DNA of 37,246 nucleotides from Lachnospiraceae bacterium. GTDB lineage: Bacteria > Bacillota > Clostridia > Lachnospirales > Lachnospiraceae. A program made the position numbers and the translations under genes. Shown in pieces: positions 1 to 7,036 of this stretch. The notes under the pieces are model-generated. The model saw only the letters and a program-made list of their open reading frames with translations, ran no database searches and was not told where the DNA came from. Within the stretch, counting starts at the first letter, position 1. Each line of letters starts with the position of its first letter. The DNA lies in the NCBI GenBank assembly GCA_024695465.1, contig JAILID010000141.1, forward strand, positions 1 to 37,246, in the 5' to 3' direction.

Positions 1-2
1 TG

Positions 3-155
3 ATTGTTGGCAGGAAATGCGAACAGGCGAAACAGAAATTCATTGAAATGCTGAACAGCGATAAAATTACAAAATCAGACAATGAAGAATTTAAAGAATT
101 GTTAATCAGCAGATTTGTAGAAAACTTATATGATGTAATGATTTTATCTATTTAA
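3..155 (+). CDS. C-terminal end of an unrecognised protein (cut by window edge)
   Basis: An open frame enters from the left window edge and ends at TAA 153-155, giving the last 50 residues of a protein whose start lies outside. The visible part is charged and helix-like (it contains KCEQAKQKF and EFKELLISRFVENLYD). I do not recognise a family. Base composition is AT-rich, unlike the housekeeping genes from 756 onward, which fits a horizontally acquired element. The same frame continues directly past the stop into the decayed ORF at 156-434. Function is unknown, and it could equally be a remnant. Confidence 0.5.
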   Translation: MVGRKCEQAKQKFIEMLNSDKITKSDNEEFKELLISRFVENLYDVMILSI

Positions 156-434
156 GCAAACGACATATTCTGCGCCCATTGTGACGCGCTACACGCCGAA
201 ATACCCGACTTTATGACCGCCTATAAGACTTATTCCAAGGATACCATTACAAGCGCTTTAAACGGCAAATATGACGGTCTGACAGCGGATGATAGCACCA
301 TATATGGGAGAACAAAAAGAAAGCCATGCAGAAATCAATCTGTATGGCTCTTTTATTTTATCGACTATAAAGCAAAGACACCATCCGACCGAAATAGAGG
401 TGGTGAAAAGTCAGATGATGCCCTTGCCTTATAA
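156..434 (+). pseudogene. Decayed transposase-like fragment (DUF6431-type zinc-ribbon region suspected)
   Basis: This frame is open from just after the TAA at 153 to TAA 432-434, but has no convincing start: the first ATG (213) has no ribosome-binding site. Residues just before that ATG read FCAHCDALHAEIPDFM, a Cys-x2-Cys knuckle followed by 'PDF', and further on ADDSTIYGRTKR. This resembles the zinc-knuckle plus 'STIYRW'-type helix of DUF6431 transposase-like proteins; the match is from memory and not searched. A rho-independent terminator at 322-360 sits inside the ORF, so the part after ~320 is unlikely to code. I read it as a truncated, inactive mobile-element gene. Confidence 0.4.
322..360 (+). 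terminator. Rho-independent terminator of the left-edge element
   Basis: The 10-bp arms AGCCATGCAG (322-331) and CTGTATGGCT (340-349) pair with one G-U wobble on the plus-strand RNA, with an 8-nt loop and the T-rich tail CTTTTATTTTA. The wobble would be an A-C mismatch on the minus strand, so it works for rightward transcription. Confidence 0.7.
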
Positions 435-447
435 CCGATATTCAAAT

Positions 448-492
448 TAAAAGCACAAAAATAAGACTACCATGCTCATATGATAGCCTTAT
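448..492 (-). terminator. Leftward rho-independent terminator
   Basis: Arms at 461-472 and 481-492 pair over 12 positions with two G-U wobbles when read on the minus strand (these become A-C mismatches on the plus strand). The stem is followed on the minus strand by a T-rich stretch. It is oriented to stop transcription coming from the tsf side, or from a lost element gene. It faces the plus-strand terminator at 322-360. Confidence 0.55.
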
Positions 493-564
493 CTTTATGT
501 TTTGTGAAGTTGTTTTCCTGCCGTATAGCAGTTTAGAAGTAACAAGCAAACTTTAATGCCTTTA

Positions 565-610
565 GTGGGTAAAGTTTATCATACCCACCTCGCTCCCACT
601 TTATACCCAC
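565..610. repeat. Phased YWCCCAC-type repeats, 11-bp period plus one inverted copy
   Basis: TACCCAC at 582-588, CTCCCAC at 593-599 and TACCCAC at 604-610 are spaced exactly 11 bp apart. An inverted copy, GTGGGTA, lies at 565-571 and forms a 7-bp inverted repeat with the copy at 582. Spacing of about one helical turn places all direct copies on one DNA face, as expected for a multimeric protein-binding site such as integrase arm sites, iterons or an operator. No protein partner is visible. Confidence 0.6.
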
Positions 611-618
611 TCTTGAGC

Positions 619-658
619 GATAAAGCGTGATAATTTACGATAGTTTATGATAGTTTCC
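619..658. repeat. Four 10-bp tandem GATA-headed repeats
   Basis: Four consecutive 10-bp units each begin GATA: GATAAAGCGT, GATAATTTAC, GATAGTTTAT and GATAGTTTCC (619-658). The last three share GATARTTT. Period and position, 100 bp from the tsf stop codon and inside AT-rich DNA, suggest arm-type recombinase sites or iterons at the end of an integrated element. This role is inferred. Confidence 0.6.
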
Positions 659-755
659 CTATTCAGGAAAAAACCATCAGAAACGTTGATTTCCTTGTAA
701 ATACGCTATTTCTGCGCCCTCCGAAATGGGGTTATCAGTGAATGCAAAGTTCACA

Positions 756-1685
756 TCAGATGCTCATCTGGGCCGCAACTTCAGCCGCAAAGTTCTCCTG
801 CTTCTTCTCAAGGCCTTCGCCTGTTTCGAAACGGACAAACTTCCTGACGGCAATCCTGGCGCCGTTGGCCTTGGCGACCTGATCGACATACTTCTGGACA
901 GACTGCTTGCCGTCCTCAGCCTTTACATATACCTGATCGAGCAGGCAGATCTCAGAAAGCTCTTTGTTGAGACGGCCCATAACGATGCCGTTGATAACCT
1001 TTTCAGGCGCGTTGGGCTTCTCATTGATCGCTGCCGCCTGAAGGATCTCCTTCTCCCGGGCAAGATACTCAGCGCTGACTTCCGAACGATTCGTGTATTC
1101 CGGACGCATAGCTGCCGCCTGCATGGCGACATTTTTCGCCATCTCTACGACCGCATCGTTCACGACGTCGGTCTCGACGTCGACGAGAACGACGATCTTG
1201 CCTCCCATATGCGTGTAAGCGACGACAAGGCCGTTCGGCTCTTCCACGCGGGCGAAACGGCGGATCTTCATATTCTCGCCGATCGTGGCGATCTGGGCGA
1301 CCAGAAGCTCCTGAACCGTCTGGCCGTCCGGCAGGGCTGTGGCAAGAAGCGCGTCCACATCCTCCGCATCCGTCGCCATAACCTGGTCCGCGATCTGCTT
1401 AACAAAATTCTGGAACTTCTCGTTCTTGGCAACGAAATCGGTCTCGGCGTTGACTTCGACGACGACCGCCTTCTTCGCGTCATCCGCCACAACCGCGAGG
1501 CAGAGACCTTCCGCAGCGATGCGGTCAGCCTTCTTCATAGCCTTCATCTGTCCGTTCTCGCGAAGAAAATCAATAGCCTTGTCCATATCTCCATCGGTAG
1601 CCGCAAGAGCTTTCTTGCAGTCCATCATGCCGGCGCCGCTCTTTTCGCGAAGCTCCTTAACCATCTTTGCAGTTACTGCTGCCAT
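756..1685 (-). CDS. tsf: Elongation factor Ts
   Basis: This 309-residue protein is the nucleotide exchange factor for EF-Tu in the cytoplasm. The N-terminal UBA-like domain (about residues 1-50) carries VKELREKSGAGMMDCKKAL, and the core contains TDFVAKNEKFQNF, both hallmark EF-Ts motifs. ATG at 1685 follows AGGAGG with good spacing. It lies 72 bp downstream of rpsB, in the usual rpsB-tsf pair, with an attenuator-like hairpin between them. The C-terminus (AAQMSI) looks natural and intact. Beyond it there is no hairpin typical of a native terminator; AT-rich element DNA begins within ~50 bp. pyrH and frr, which often follow tsf, are about 21 kb away. Confidence 0.97.
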   Translation of the reverse strand: MAAVTAKMVKELREKSGAGMMDCKKALAATDGDMDKAIDFLRENGQMKAMKKADRIAAEGLCLAVVADDAKKAVVVEVNAETDFVAKNEKFQNFVKQIADQVMATDAEDVDALLATALPDGQTVQELLVAQIATIGENMKIRRFARVEEPNGLVVAYTHMGGKIVVLVDVETDVVNDAVVEMAKNVAMQAAAMRPEYTNRSEVSAEYLAREKEILQAAAINEKPNAPEKVINGIVMGRLNKELSEICLLDQVYVKAEDGKQSVQKYVDQVAKANGARIAVRKFVRFETGEGLEKKQENFAAEVAAQMSI

Positions 1686-1701
1686 AATATATATCCTCCT
1701 T

Positions 1702-1731
1702 AAAAACCGCCACCGGCCCGGGGGCCGATGG
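1702..1731 (-). terminator. Intercistronic hairpin (attenuator) between rpsB and tsf
   Basis: Minus-strand arms CCATCGGCCC and GGGCCGGTGG (plus-strand 1722-1731 and 1710-1719) form a 10-bp stem with a 2-nt gap in the DNA and one wobble; the real RNA loop must open a few pairs. CGG and a run of five T follow. It sits just upstream of the tsf ribosome-binding site, so partial termination would set the S2:EF-Ts ratio. Confidence 0.6.
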
Positions 1732-1757
1732 CTGGCAATTCGTCACGAAAACAAATA

Positions 1758-2519
1758 TCAAGCCTGATCCGCCGCCTCGGACTCCTCGTCCGGATAAGCG
1801 ACATAGCCTTCAGCCGGGATCTCGTCCGCGCTCATGAAGCCCTGGTTGGCTTCTACGACCGCATCCGCCATCTTGGAGACAATCAGCTTAACGGCGCGGA
1901 TAGCGTCGTCATTTCCGGGGATCACATAGGTGAGCTCTTCCGGATCGCAGTTGGTATCGCAGATACCGATCAGCGGAATGTTAAGGGCATGCGCTTCCTG
2001 AACACAGATGCGCTCCTTCTTCGGGTCGACAATAAATATCGCGTCCGGCAGCTTCTTCATGTCCCGGATACCGCCAAGATTCTTCTGCAGCTTCTCCAGC
2101 TCTTTCTTCAGCTTGAGGACTTCCTTCTTCGGAAGGACCTCGAACGTGCCGTCCTCAGCCATTCCTTCAATCTCTTTCATCCTCTTGATACGGCTCTGAA
2201 TTGTCTTGAAATTCGTCAGCATGCCGCCAAGCCATCTCTCGTTGACATAGAACATACCGCAGCGCTCTGCTTCTGTGCGGATTGCGTCCTGCGCCTGCTT
2301 CTTTGTGCCGACAAAGAGGATGCTGCCGCCGTTCTTCACAATATCCGCCACAGCGTTATAAGCCTCGTCAACCATGCCGACCGACTTCTGGAGATCGATG
2401 ATATAGATGCCGTTGCGCTCCGTGTAGATATACGGCTTCATCTTGGGGTTCCAGCGTCTGGTCTGATGTCCGAAATGGACTCCTGCTTCAAGCAGCTGCT
2501 TCATAGAAATGACACTCAT
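1758..2519 (-). CDS. rpsB: 30S ribosomal protein S2
   Basis: A 253-residue ribosomal protein S2, a small-subunit protein that binds near the 16S head and helps recruit S1-type functions. The start [19 protein letters not shown] is the classic S2 N-terminus. Further motifs include [20 protein letters not shown] and [10 protein letters not shown]. The frame is open for 36 more codons upstream (to 2627), but ATG 2519 is the family-conserved start and has AAAGGAG 7 nt upstream, so I chose it. It is transcribed from a strong promoter at 2636-2664 through a ~110-nt leader containing GC-rich inverted repeats. The C-terminus is acidic, as in Firmicute S2. Confidence 0.97.
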   Translation of the reverse strand: MSVISMKQLLEAGVHFGHQTRRWNPKMKPYIYTERNGIYIIDLQKSVGMVDEAYNAVADIVKNGGSILFVGTKKQAQDAIRTEAERCGMFYVNERWLGGMLTNFKTIQSRIKRMKEIEGMAEDGTFEVLPKKEVLKLKKELEKLQKNLGGIRDMKKLPDAIFIVDPKKERICVQEAHALNIPLIGICDTNCDPEELTYVIPGNDDAIRAVKLIVSKMADAVVEANQGFMSADEIPAEGYVAYPDEESEAADQA

Positions 2520-2635
2520 GTTTGTTTCTCCTTTATATATTGGTTTTTTGTCGTCCATATGCTTCCTTGCGCCGCAACCCTCACCGGGCACCGAACGGCG
2601 TGATCCACATATGTGCTTTTTAAGCAACGCAAGAT

Positions 2636-2664
2636 ATTATAACACAACCGACAGATAAGGTCAA
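2636..2664 (-). promoter_or_regulatory. Promoter of rpsB-tsf
   Basis: On the minus strand TTGACC (2664-2659) is followed by a 17-bp spacer and a perfect TATAAT (2641-2636). The -35 box overlaps the TGA stop codon of the upstream protease gene. The leader from about 2629 to 2520 includes a GCTTAAAAAGC hairpin, a CACATATGTG palindrome and a longer CGCCG...CGGCG inverted repeat. These could serve S2 autoregulation, which is inferred. Confidence 0.85.
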
Positions 2665-3608
2665 TATGCATTAACTTTTTCATCATCTTTAAAAATGAAA
2701 ACCGCAAGCGCGGAAAGCCCAACCGCCGCCCCGAAAAGAAGGGCGATCGAAAAAAGCTCCGGCAGGCCTTTGCCCTCGTAGATCCAGGCGTTGGACAGCG
2801 TGGCGTATACATTATTGATAACATGGCAGGCAATGGGGATCCAAAGTGACCCATAATGCTCGTAAAGCATCGCGAACGCGAAGCCCATCACGGAAGCGTA
2901 TACCCCCTGTCCAAGATTGCCGTGATAGATTCCGAACATCACTCCCGACAAGGCCGCGGCAAGAATCGGATTCATATCTTCTCTCAGCCTGCGGAAGATA
3001 AGTCCCCTGAAGGCAATCTCTTCACAGACCGGCGCGATCAAACCGATCACGATCAGCTGGACAGGTATGGAAGTGCTGCCGTAAAGACCTTCCATGGTCT
3101 CTTCATAAGCCAGATCCGCAAAATTCAGGAGACTGATGATAAAATTAACCAGCAGCAGCAGGCAGATGGCAAAAGCCGCGACGATCATCCAGTCAAGAAA
3201 GCTTTTTTTTCTTTTCAGCAAAAGCTTGTCCGGCTCATAGGCAGCCCGCTTTCTCTCATCCGACCTGAAAAAAAAGAACAGGGGAAGCAAGACCGCAAGC
3301 TCGCACAAACCGGTGTAGGCAATCTGGTGATCATAGAGAATGCCGAACGCGGCGGTTTTCCCCGAACTGATTCCGATAGAGACCAGCAGCGAGGCAGCAA
3401 GGGGCAAAAGCACGGCGGAAACCAGACTCATCCCTCCGCCGTGAATGACAGCCGGATAAACAGCTCTCCATATTTTTCCGAAAATCGTCCATATGCTTTG
3501 CTTTTTTCTATTCTTTTCCGATTCTTTCGGTTTTAACGTCCAAAGCGGCGCGCTTCCGCCGGGCAGACCGTCATCACCGAAATAATCGTCATAAATCTGC
3601 TGATCCAT
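2661..3608 (-). CDS. CPBP-family intramembrane metalloprotease
   Basis: A 315-residue multi-pass membrane protein of the CPBP (CAAX protease and bacteriocin-processing) family. Catalytic motifs are visible: EE-x3-R at residues 196-201 (CEEIAFRGLIFRR), a His at 229 (GIYHGN) and H262-x2-NN (CHVINN). The cytosolic N-terminus is hydrophilic for ~45 residues, then about eight hydrophobic segments follow. ATG 3608 has GGAGG upstream. It lies 87 bp downstream of the amidase gene with no clear terminator between, so it is probably the last gene of the 8407-2661 operon. The substrate is not predictable; roles in prenyl-protein or bacteriocin immunity processing are known in the family but are not shown here. 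Confidence 0.9.
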   Translation of the reverse strand: MDQQIYDDYFGDDGLPGGSAPLWTLKPKESEKNRKKQSIWTIFGKIWRAVYPAVIHGGGMSLVSAVLLPLAASLLVSIGISSGKTAAFGILYDHQIAYTGLCELAVLLPLFFFFRSDERKRAAYEPDKLLLKRKKSFLDWMIVAAFAICLLLLVNFIISLLNFADLAYEETMEGLYGSTSIPVQLIVIGLIAPVCEEIAFRGLIFRRLREDMNPILAAALSGVMFGIYHGNLGQGVYASVMGFAFAMLYEHYGSLWIPIACHVINNVYATLSNAWIYEGKGLPELFSIALLFGAAVGLSALAVFIFKDDEKVNAY

Positions 3609-3695
3609 CCATACCTCCGCTTTATCCGGGTTGGAACCCCCTCTTCATAAGCCTCGGATTCTATCGAATTCGTCCTGCGGGCGCCGCCTGAACGA

Positions 3696-4613
3696 TCACG
3701 AATCTTTTTTCGGGTATTCTTTAAAATAATCGTCCACGCCGTCCGCAAGACCTTTGGCAATGGCCTCCTGGCCTTCCCGGCTGGCCATATAGAGATCTTC
3801 TTCCGCGTTGCTCATAAAACCCATCTCAACAATCGATACCGGCATGGTCGCCCAATTAATTCCGGTCATATTATCCTCGTAAAGGTTTTCTCTTGCCAGC
3901 TGACCGGTCGAAGCGCACTGCCCATCCCGCAAAAGAACGCATAGTTTCTGGCTTTTTGTGATGATATCCTTTGAAAGATAGGGATTCGCAAGCGAAGGTC
4001 CGTAGCACAAAACGCCTTGTACCGTCTTATTGTCCACCCCGTTGCAGTGAATGCGTACCAGGATATCCGCTCCGGCGTCGGCCGCGATTTTAGCCCTCTC
4101 AATGTTGGAGATTCTGACTTCATGGGTTTCACGGGTCATAACGACCTCATATCCCCGCTCCGTAAGTTCATCTCTCAGAAGCAGACTTACCTCCAGATTG
4201 ATCTCATATTCGTTCTTGCCGGAAGCTTCTCCGTAAGCGCCGCTGGTAACGCCCTGTTTCATGACGTCGGACCCCGGCGCGTTCGGCTCCAGTTCCTTAA
4301 TCTGTTCGGCCTCGTGTCCGGGATCGATGCAGACGATAAAGCCGTTTTTCTCCGCTTCTTTTCCCGATTCCGCAAGCGAGCTGTCTCCCCCCGCCGTTTC
4401 CACAGAACTCCCGCTTTCCCGGCTGTCGGATGGAGGTATCGGAATACTTTCTCCTGATGAAAAGCTTTCCGGATCTGAAACGGTTATCCCTCCCGGATCT
4501 TTTTTCAACGCGCCCGCTGTAAGGAACATAATTCCGACGAAAAAAGCAAGCAGCGCGCCTGTCAGCATTGTTTTAAGAATCTTTTGATTCCTCTTTATGT
4601 CTCTTTTTTTCAT
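3696..4613 (-). CDS. N-acetylmuramoyl-L-alanine amidase (Amidase_3), membrane-anchored
   Basis: A 305-residue exported zinc amidase that cleaves the bond between MurNAc and the stem peptide. An N-terminal signal anchor (residues ~16-35) is followed by a Ser/Glu-rich linker (40-90) and the Amidase_3 domain. Zinc ligands are H100 (CIDPGHE), E135 (NEYEINL) and H189 (RIHCNG); the catalytic Glu is E263 (SIVEMGFMSN). I chose ATG 4613 (MKKRDIKRN) because GGGGGAG lies ~12 nt upstream. An in-frame ATG at 4643 overlaps the argS stop as TAATG and would add 10 residues by translational coupling, so the start is uncertain. The neighbouring wall-active carboxypeptidase fits a peptidoglycan remodelling role. 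Confidence 0.92.
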   Translation of the reverse strand: MKKRDIKRNQKILKTMLTGALLAFFVGIMFLTAGALKKDPGGITVSDPESFSSGESIPIPPSDSRESGSSVETAGGDSSLAESGKEAEKNGFIVCIDPGHEAEQIKELEPNAPGSDVMKQGVTSGAYGEASGKNEYEINLEVSLLLRDELTERGYEVVMTRETHEVRISNIERAKIAADAGADILVRIHCNGVDNKTVQGVLCYGPSLANPYLSKDIITKSQKLCVLLRDGQCASTGQLARENLYEDNMTGINWATMPVSIVEMGFMSNAEEDLYMASREGQEAIAKGLADGVDDYFKEYPKKDS

Positions 4614-4642
4614 AAACTGCGCATTTCTCCCCCAAAGGGCCA

Positions 4643-6424
4643 TTACATATGATCCGGTGCTGAAAAGCCAAGTATGTCTATACTCTTTTCCAGGATTCTG
4701 CGCGTCAGGGAACACAGGGAAAGATAGCCGGCTCTCTTTGCGGCGTCTTCTTCGGAAAGGATCCTGGTTTCGTGATAGAAACGGTTGAAATCATTCGCCG
4801 TCTCATAAACATAGGCGCAGATTCGGTGAGGCGCCAGTTCTCTGGCCGCCTCCTCAATCACTGCCGGAAATCTGGAAAGCTCCAGCATAAGCGCCTTTTC
4901 CTCAGGGGTTGACGGCGCGGTAAGCTTTTCATTTTTAAATGAAAAACCGGACTCTGACGCTTTTTCGAGAATGGACTTGATCCTCACAATCGTATAAAGA
5001 ATATAGGGTCCTGTGTTTCCCTCAAAAGCTGTGAATTTCTCGGTATCAAACACATAATCCTTGGACGCCTGATTGGAAAGATCCCCGTATTTGATGGCCG
5101 ACAGCGAGACAGTCTCCGCAGTCGCGTCCACGTCCTCCATTCGGACATTTCGGTTCTCGCGGATTTTCTGCCTCATTCCTTCGCATATCTCATCAAGGAG
5201 GGTCTCGAGGCGCATAACGCCGCCGGAACGGGTCTTGAACGGCTTCCCGTCCCGTCCGTTCATCGTCCCGAAGCCGACATGAACGAGCTTCGTTCCCTCA
5301 TGCGCAAGGCCGGCTTTCCGCGCGGCCCGAAATACCTGGGTAAAGTAGAGCGACTGGCGCTTATCCACAACGTAAATGATCTCATCCGGATCAAACAGCT
5401 TCATACGTTCAACGATCGTCGCCAGATCCGTCGTGTTGTAAAGAGAGGCGCCGTCTGATTTCAAGACCATACAGGGCGGAACCTCGATCTTATCGCCCGG
5501 CTCCGCCACGTCGATAACCAACGCTCCCTGATCGTAATGCGCGCAGCCATCAGCCTTCAATTGTTCAACCATCGGGGCTATATAGGGCTGAACGTCCGAT
5601 TCGCCCTTCCAGAGATCAAACGAAACCTGAAGCCGCTCATAATTTCTTTTCAGATCCGCAATCGAAAGCTCCATGATTTTCTTCCAGAGCGCCCTGTAGC
5701 CCGGCCTTCCCATCTGAAGTTCGTGGGTCGCTTCCATAGCGCCGGCTTTATAGGCCTCATCTGCCTTTGATCTGCCGGACGCAAAGGGATAAATCTCCTC
5801 CAGTTCAGCCATCGTAAACGGGGCGTCCTCAGGATAAGCGTCTTCATCTTCCGGAGCATCCGCTGAAAAATAGATGAGCTCCGGTTTCCTAAGGCTCAGC
5901 TCATAGATGATCAGCCCCATCTGCAGTCCCCAGTCCCCCAGATGGACGTCTCCCAGCACCTCATGACCGACCTCTTTTAAGATTCTTTTTATGCTCTCTC
6001 CGATGACGGCGCTCCGCAAATGCCCCACGTGCAGCGGCTTGGCCACATTCGGTCCGCCGTAATCAATAAGTATTTTTTCCGGCTGATCCGTTTTCCGGAC
6101 GCCAAGCCCCGGATCGGACGCAATCTTCTCCAAAAGCGATGAGAGATACTCCGGAACAACGCGAATATTGATAAAGCCGGGCCTAAGCGCCTCAAGCGTC
6201 ATGATTTCTTCTCCCCAAAGTTCTCTTATCTTTGTTACGACTTCCTCCGCGATGGCCAAAGGCGCTTTATGATACTTTTTGGCAGCCATCATGGCCCCGT
6301 TGCACTGAAATTCGCATAGATCCGGCCGGTCCGACAAACGCGTCAATCCCAGCGAAGCGTCATATCCCGCTTCTTCAAAGGCTTTGCTCACATACTCCGT
6401 CAATAATTCCTGCAGTGTCTTCAT
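4643..6424 (-). CDS. argS: Arginyl-tRNA synthetase
   Basis: A 593-residue class I aminoacyl-tRNA synthetase charging tRNA-Arg. The N-terminal Add-1-type domain (~1-110) is followed by the catalytic core with the HIGH motif as HVGH at 132-135 (GPNVAKPLHVGHLRS). A KMSKS-equivalent region lies at KPFKTRSGGVMRLETLL, and the C-terminal DALR anticodon domain contains YEWANDFN-like YETANDFNRFYH. ATG 6424 has AAGGAG upstream; eight extra in-frame codons exist, but without a ribosome site. Its ATG overlaps the stop of the upstream membrane-protein gene as ATGA, so translation is probably coupled. The window also encodes a tRNA-Arg(CCG). Confidence 0.97.
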   Translation of the reverse strand: MKTLQELLTEYVSKAFEEAGYDASLGLTRLSDRPDLCEFQCNGAMMAAKKYHKAPLAIAEEVVTKIRELWGEEIMTLEALRPGFINIRVVPEYLSSLLEKIASDPGLGVRKTDQPEKILIDYGGPNVAKPLHVGHLRSAVIGESIKRILKEVGHEVLGDVHLGDWGLQMGLIIYELSLRKPELIYFSADAPEDEDAYPEDAPFTMAELEEIYPFASGRSKADEAYKAGAMEATHELQMGRPGYRALWKKIMELSIADLKRNYERLQVSFDLWKGESDVQPYIAPMVEQLKADGCAHYDQGALVIDVAEPGDKIEVPPCMVLKSDGASLYNTTDLATIVERMKLFDPDEIIYVVDKRQSLYFTQVFRAARKAGLAHEGTKLVHVGFGTMNGRDGKPFKTRSGGVMRLETLLDEICEGMRQKIRENRNVRMEDVDATAETVSLSAIKYGDLSNQASKDYVFDTEKFTAFEGNTGPYILYTIVRIKSILEKASESGFSFKNEKLTAPSTPEEKALMLELSRFPAVIEEAARELAPHRICAYVYETANDFNRFYHETRILSEEDAAKRAGYLSLCSLTRRILEKSIDILGFSAPDHM

Positions 6425-7020
6425 GATTCTCCTTGTTTTACAGGCCACGGCCTGCCTTCTACTTCAACCATCTGGGAGGCCCTGGCTTCATTTCCGGCCA
6501 GATCCCGGACGGTATATATCACTTCCGCGCTCGTTCCTTCCGGCGAATAGGCAAAGGAAGCAATCGAGAGCTGATCGTCAAGTTTCCCGTCCTCTTCGTC
6601 CTCCGCGCTGATATTGGCAAGCAGCGTGTCTTCAAGGTCGCCTTCTTTCATACGAATCATCACGCTTTCGTCAAATGTGATAACAGGGCTTTTCAGATCG
6701 CTCTGGCTGACAATCAGCAGGGTAATCGCAAGAAAATAGATGCCGAATAAGGAGAGGATTATCCCCGCTTTACTGTCCATGCTTCCGGAAGCTTTAAACA
6801 GACATCCTCTGACAAGATAGTTTAAAATGCCAAGCAGCGCTCCGGCCGCAAAACCGATCAGCAGCCCGGGATAGAGTTCTTCCCCCTTCGCGTTCTGGAT
6901 GCAGACGGCTGTAAACAGCCCCACGGAAGTACCTGCAAGAGCAAACGTCAGCAGAACGCCAAGATGAGAGAGAAAAAAATGCTCCGATCCGCCTTTTTGT
7001 TCTTTTTTTAATAATGCCAT
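6421..7020 (-). CDS. Membrane protein with extracellular Ig-like C-terminal domain
   Basis: A 199-residue protein of unknown function. The first ~110 residues contain three or four hydrophobic segments (around LLTFALAGTSVGLF, GLLIGFAAGALLGIL and IILSLFGIYFLAITLLIV). The remaining ~85 residues look like a DUF5011/HYR-type immunoglobulin-fold domain (acidic 'DxxDGKL' followed by YTVRDLAGNEA), predicted outside the cell. ATG 7020 has AAAGGAG 9 nt upstream. It begins 16 bp after the M14 carboxypeptidase gene and its stop overlaps the argS start, so it is part of that operon. Context suggests an envelope role, but no enzymatic motif is visible. Confidence 0.75.
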   Translation of the reverse strand: MALLKKEQKGGSEHFFLSHLGVLLTFALAGTSVGLFTAVCIQNAKGEELYPGLLIGFAAGALLGILNYLVRGCLFKASGSMDSKAGIILSLFGIYFLAITLLIVSQSDLKSPVITFDESVMIRMKEGDLEDTLLANISAEDEEDGKLDDQLSIASFAYSPEGTSAEVIYTVRDLAGNEARASQMVEVEGRPWPVKQGES

Positions 7021-7036
7021 TTCGCTAATTCTCCTT

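Noticed and set aside
726-1703. Long plus-strand ORF of 325 codons opposite tsf
   Set aside because: It is fully antisense to the well-conserved tsf, has no ribosome site and a low-complexity translation typical of a shadow frame.
1728-2603. Long plus-strand ORF opposite rpsB
   Set aside because: It overlaps the conserved S2 gene on the other strand and has no family resemblance or start signal.
2520-2627. N-terminal extension of rpsB from 2627
   Set aside because: The frame is open, but the conserved S2 start MSVISMKQ at 2519 has the strong AAAGGAG site; the extension is leader RNA.
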